A stretch of 48,494 bases of DNA from a virus. Shown here piece by piece: positions 46,614-48,494 of this stretch (within the stretch, counting starts at the first letter, position 1; the number at the start of each line of letters is the position of its first letter). The position numbers were made by a program, and so were the translations under genes. The stretch is from positions 1 through 48,494 of IMG/VR virus record IMGVR_UViG_3300044732_000823; one strand, given 5' to 3'. Below the pieces are notes generated by a model. It made no database searches, was not told where the DNA came from, and worked only from the letters and a program-made list of their open reading frames with translations.

Positions 46614-46687
46614 GGTCTGTTAGCTCAATTGGTTAGAGCACTACCCTGTCACGGTAGAGGTTGTGGGTTCAAGTCCCATACAGATCG
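46614..46687 (+). tRNA. tRNA-Asp (anticodon GTC)
   Basis: Full cloverleaf: acceptor GGTCTGT / ACAGATC with discriminator G, D-arm GCTC-AATTGGTTA-GAGC, anticodon stem CTACC/GGTAG with loop CTGTCAC (anticodon GTC), T-arm GTGGG-TTCAAGT-CCCAT. CCA is not encoded (GCAAAA follows). It sits between a gene and a cassette of promoter 9. The only tRNA found; it may help phage translation or come from a host/prophage event. Confidence 0.93.
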
Positions 46688-46778
46688 CAAAAGTGGGTCG
46701 GCAGCTTTATAACAGGAATATAACAATTACGAAATGCTTACGAATTCACAGGAAATAACACGAGATAAGTTTGGTAAA

Positions 46779-46800
46779 TGTCAGACCCCTATGCTATGAT
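46779..46800 (+). promoter_or_regulatory. Early promoter 9 (TGTCAGAC-N8-TATGAT)
   Basis: TGTCAGAC, CCCTATGC, TATGAT with TGC extended -10; the start GTG is 33 bp after. The preceding cassette has GTCGGC 46697, a TTACGAA variant 46727 and TTCACAGGAAA. Confidence 0.8.
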
Positions 46801-46832
46801 AAATCTATCAAACACTAACAAAGGAAATAAAC

Positions 46833-47828
46833 GTGTCTATTGACCAAATTGAAATCGTAGATGGCAAGGCTTCTTACGCTTCCTTGCGTGTACCTGCCTA
46901 CCACCAACTTGGAACTGTATTCCAAAATGAAGTAACCACATCAGAGATGCTAGAACTAGCAAACCTTGATAACTGGGATGTACGTCTTGAAGATGTTGCA
47001 CTACCTGAAAACTACACATCAGTAAAGTCTAACTTTCTTGTTGTTCGTAATCATCCAGCAGACAAGCATCCAGATGTTTTGTCTGTTGTAGGTGAGCGTT
47101 ACAAGGTATTACAGAATGAAGAACTGTTTGCATTTGGTGACAACTTACTTGACGGTGGACGTTGGGAAGTTGCTGGTTCTCTAAAGCAAGGTAGACTTGT
47201 CTTTGGTGCATTAGCACTTGAGCGTGAAACCGTACTTGACCCAACAGGTGTTGCAGATGTAGTTAAGAATTACCTTGCTATCTCTACAAGCCACGATGGT
47301 TCTAGTGCTGTTCAAGCAACTGTTACTCCAATCCGTATGACCTGTATGAATACACACACCGCAGTATTCCGTAAGGGTGCTAAGCAGTCTTTCAAGTTGC
47401 GTCACACACAGTCATTAGACGGACGTGTTGCACAGGCTCGTCAAGCACTTGGTCTTGCTAACACTTACATTGACGAGTTTGAAGTTATGGCTAAGGCTAT
47501 GATTGAAAAGGAAATCACTAAGTCTAAGTTTGCTGAAATTGTTGCAACCGCTTACCCAATGCCAGACAAAGACACTAGAGGTGCTATGACTAAGTGGGAA
47601 AACAAGATTGAATTGCTAGATGAAATCTATGGTGGTGACACTAACGGAATGATTGCTGGTAATGCTTGGGGTGCTTACAATGCACTAACAGAACGCTTAG
47701 ACTGGTATCGCTCTGCCCGTAGTGAAAACAAGGAAAGCATCCTAATGGGTGCTAGTGGCTTTGACCCTGTTGTAAATGCAGAAAAGAATAAGTTGCTATC
47801 CATTGTGCGTGAGTTGGCTGGGGTCTAA
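46833..47828 (+). CDS. DUF932 / phage-plasmid-like protein (331 aa)
   Basis: DUF932 (TIGR03299) family: GTVFQNEVTTSEMLELANLD, NFLVVRNHPADKHPDVLSVV then GERYKVLQNEELF, GGRWEVAGSLKQGRLVFGAL, a central SHDGSSAVQATVTPIRMTCM and helices, then a C-terminal region ending in EKNKLLSIVRELAGV. Found in many phages and plasmids; its biochemical role is not firmly known. GTG start with AAAGGAA upstream. Operon of one gene with its own promoter; the cassette of promoter 10 follows. Confidence 0.88.
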   Translation: MSIDQIEIVDGKASYASLRVPAYHQLGTVFQNEVTTSEMLELANLDNWDVRLEDVALPENYTSVKSNFLVVRNHPADKHPDVLSVVGERYKVLQNEELFAFGDNLLDGGRWEVAGSLKQGRLVFGALALERETVLDPTGVADVVKNYLAISTSHDGSSAVQATVTPIRMTCMNTHTAVFRKGAKQSFKLRHTQSLDGRVAQARQALGLANTYIDEFEVMAKAMIEKEITKSKFAEIVATAYPMPDKDTRGAMTKWENKIELLDEIYGGDTNGMIAGNAWGAYNALTERLDWYRSARSENKESILMGASGFDPVVNAEKNKLLSIVRELAGV

Positions 47829-47943
47829 CCCCAGCACAACCCAGTTTCCTGACTTGACAAAGTTGGGAAATTGGGTCGGCACATTTAAGATCCAAAGCTC
47901 TTCTTACGACATTTAAGAAATACTCACGGGAATCACCAGAAAA
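47829..47943. other. Intergenic cassette of promoter 10
   Basis: No gene. Contains a hairpin-type CCCAGTTTCC ... GGGAAATTGGG, GTCGGC (47875-47880), TTACGAC (47904-47910) and ATCACCAGAAAA before the promoter. It shares TTGACAAAG, GGGAAA and GTCGGCAC with the cassette at 43815-43845. Confidence 0.55.
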
Positions 47944-47965
47944 TGTCAGACCTATGTGGTATGAT
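47944..47965 (+). promoter_or_regulatory. Early promoter 10 (TGTCAGAC-N8-TATGAT)
   Basis: TGTCAGAC, CTATGTGG, TATGAT with TGG extended -10. The ATG is 30 bp after with GAAAGAAG. Confidence 0.8.
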
Positions 47966-47995
47966 TTCATCATAACCTACTAGAAAGAAGAACCA

Positions 47996-48494
47996 ATGCC
48001 AAACTGGGTATTCAATTCACTTGTTGTATCAGGTGAGCAATCAGAATTAGATAAGATGGTTGCACAACTTAACCAGCCATTCGTAAAACATTTCCCTGAA
48101 CATAAATTTGAGAACAATGAAATTGTTTGGGTTGCTGACGAACAGCACTATGACAATCCTATTTTTGCTTTTTGGAACATTGTAAAACCAACAGACCTAG
48201 AAGCATACTATGCAACAGATACTTTCAAAGGTAACAAGAACATCAAGGTAAATGAAGATGGCAAAATGGATGGCGAATCTTTTATGCAAGAGTTTGTTCG
48301 CTCTATGAAAGAAGACCAAGACTGGTATCATTGGAACTGCCGTAACTGGGGAACTAAGTGGGATGTAGCAGTAGATAATAATAATGACTATCCTAACACT
48401 ATTAAAACAGTTAATGATGATGGTTCTATTTTATACCAATTTGAAACCGCTTGGAGTCCTGTTGGAGAGGTTCTAATGAAACTATCAGAACAAT
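47996..48494 (+). CDS. YubB/DUF1281-like protein, cut by window edge (166+ aa)
   Basis: Open from ATG 47996 to the edge. Recognised by PNWVFNSLVVSGEQSELDKM at the start, FAFWNIVKP in the middle, and WYHWNCRNWGTKWDVAVD with FETAWSPVGEV later; this is the ferredoxin-like api92/YubB (DUF1281-type) pattern from phages and plasmids. Function unknown. The N-terminal half and most of the C-terminal domain are present; the end lies outside. Confidence 0.82.
   Translation, partial: MPNWVFNSLVVSGEQSELDKMVAQLNQPFVKHFPEHKFENNEIVWVADEQHYDNPIFAFWNIVKPTDLEAYYATDTFKGNKNIKVNEDGKMDGESFMQEFVRSMKEDQDWYHWNCRNWGTKWDVAVDNNNDYPNTIKTVNDDGSILYQFETAWSPVGEVLMKLSEQ

Noticed and set aside
1-48494. CRISPR array, insertion sequence, rRNA, integrase or attachment site
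   Set aside because: No regular repeat-spacer array, transposase-like gene, rRNA segment or integrase was seen; the cassettes at 41-48 kb are promoter repeats and do not have spacers of constant length.

Overview
The window is part of the genome of a long-tailed, tailed dsDNA phage (siphovirus layout), AT-rich, whose host is most likely a low-GC actinobacterium; a freshwater nanopelagic (acI-type) host would fit but is inference. Reasons: a head/neck/tail module in the order seen in actinophages, very long tape measure and LamG/fibre proteins, DUF2746-like and AP/K-tailed lysis-type membrane proteins, a B12-dependent ribonucleotide reductase, and early promoters that resemble the actinobacterial RecA-NDp (PafBC) promoter class. 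Both ends are cut inside genes, so this is a fragment of a larger genome. No large terminase, DNA polymerase, integrase, repressor or endolysin was recognised.

Layout. (1) Positions 1-29390, all leftward, hold the virion module. Read in transcription order (right to left): a small pre-portal gene, portal, prohead protease fused to extra domains, major capsid (followed by a strong terminator), four head-tail connector genes plus a small acidic gene, major tail protein (followed by a hairpin), tail-assembly chaperones joined by a -1 frameshift at CCCAAAC, tape measure with an M23 peptidase domain, a distal-tail-like protein, a giant tail-tip protein, and several tip/fibre proteins, the last cut by the window edge. 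Junctions are tight, often TAATG/TAGTG overlaps. (2) 29427-38774, mostly leftward: a 1041-aa LamG-type protein where terminase would be expected, class II RNR, three fibre-like genes, a glycosyltransferase and two membrane proteins of a lysis or holin type; one small rightward gene sits at 34.6 kb. (3) 38.9-40.5 kb: a consensus promoter driving two small rightward genes (one HNH-like), a leftward small heat-shock protein with a consensus promoter, and about 500 bp of unusually structured non-coding DNA (phased GTTAT repeats, a TGTGA-N6-TCACA palindrome, a possible structured RNA). (4) 40.5-41.2 kb: a leftward cluster of very small zinc-finger and membrane proteins. (5) 41.3-48.5 kb: a divergent region rich in DnaA-box-like 9-mers, then rightward operons of mostly very small genes, one tRNA-Asp, and DUF932, YubB/DUF1281-like and other conserved phage genes.

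The most interesting signal is in regions 4-5. Almost every operon starts with the same promoter: TGTCAGAC (or TGTCACAC), exactly 8 bp, then TANNNT, with the start codon about 30-34 bp further on. There are eleven full matches on the rightward strand counting two inside or across coding sequence, and one on the leftward strand. Most sit at the end of a longer repeated intergenic cassette (GCCGAC or GTCGGC, TTACGAC, TCACTGAAAA, promoter). The 8-bp spacing and TGTCAG core match the actinobacterial RecA-NDp promoter consensus recognised through PafBC, so the phage may use the host's RecA-independent DNA-damage activator, or a mimic, to run its early genes. This is inference from motif architecture and needs the tests listed.
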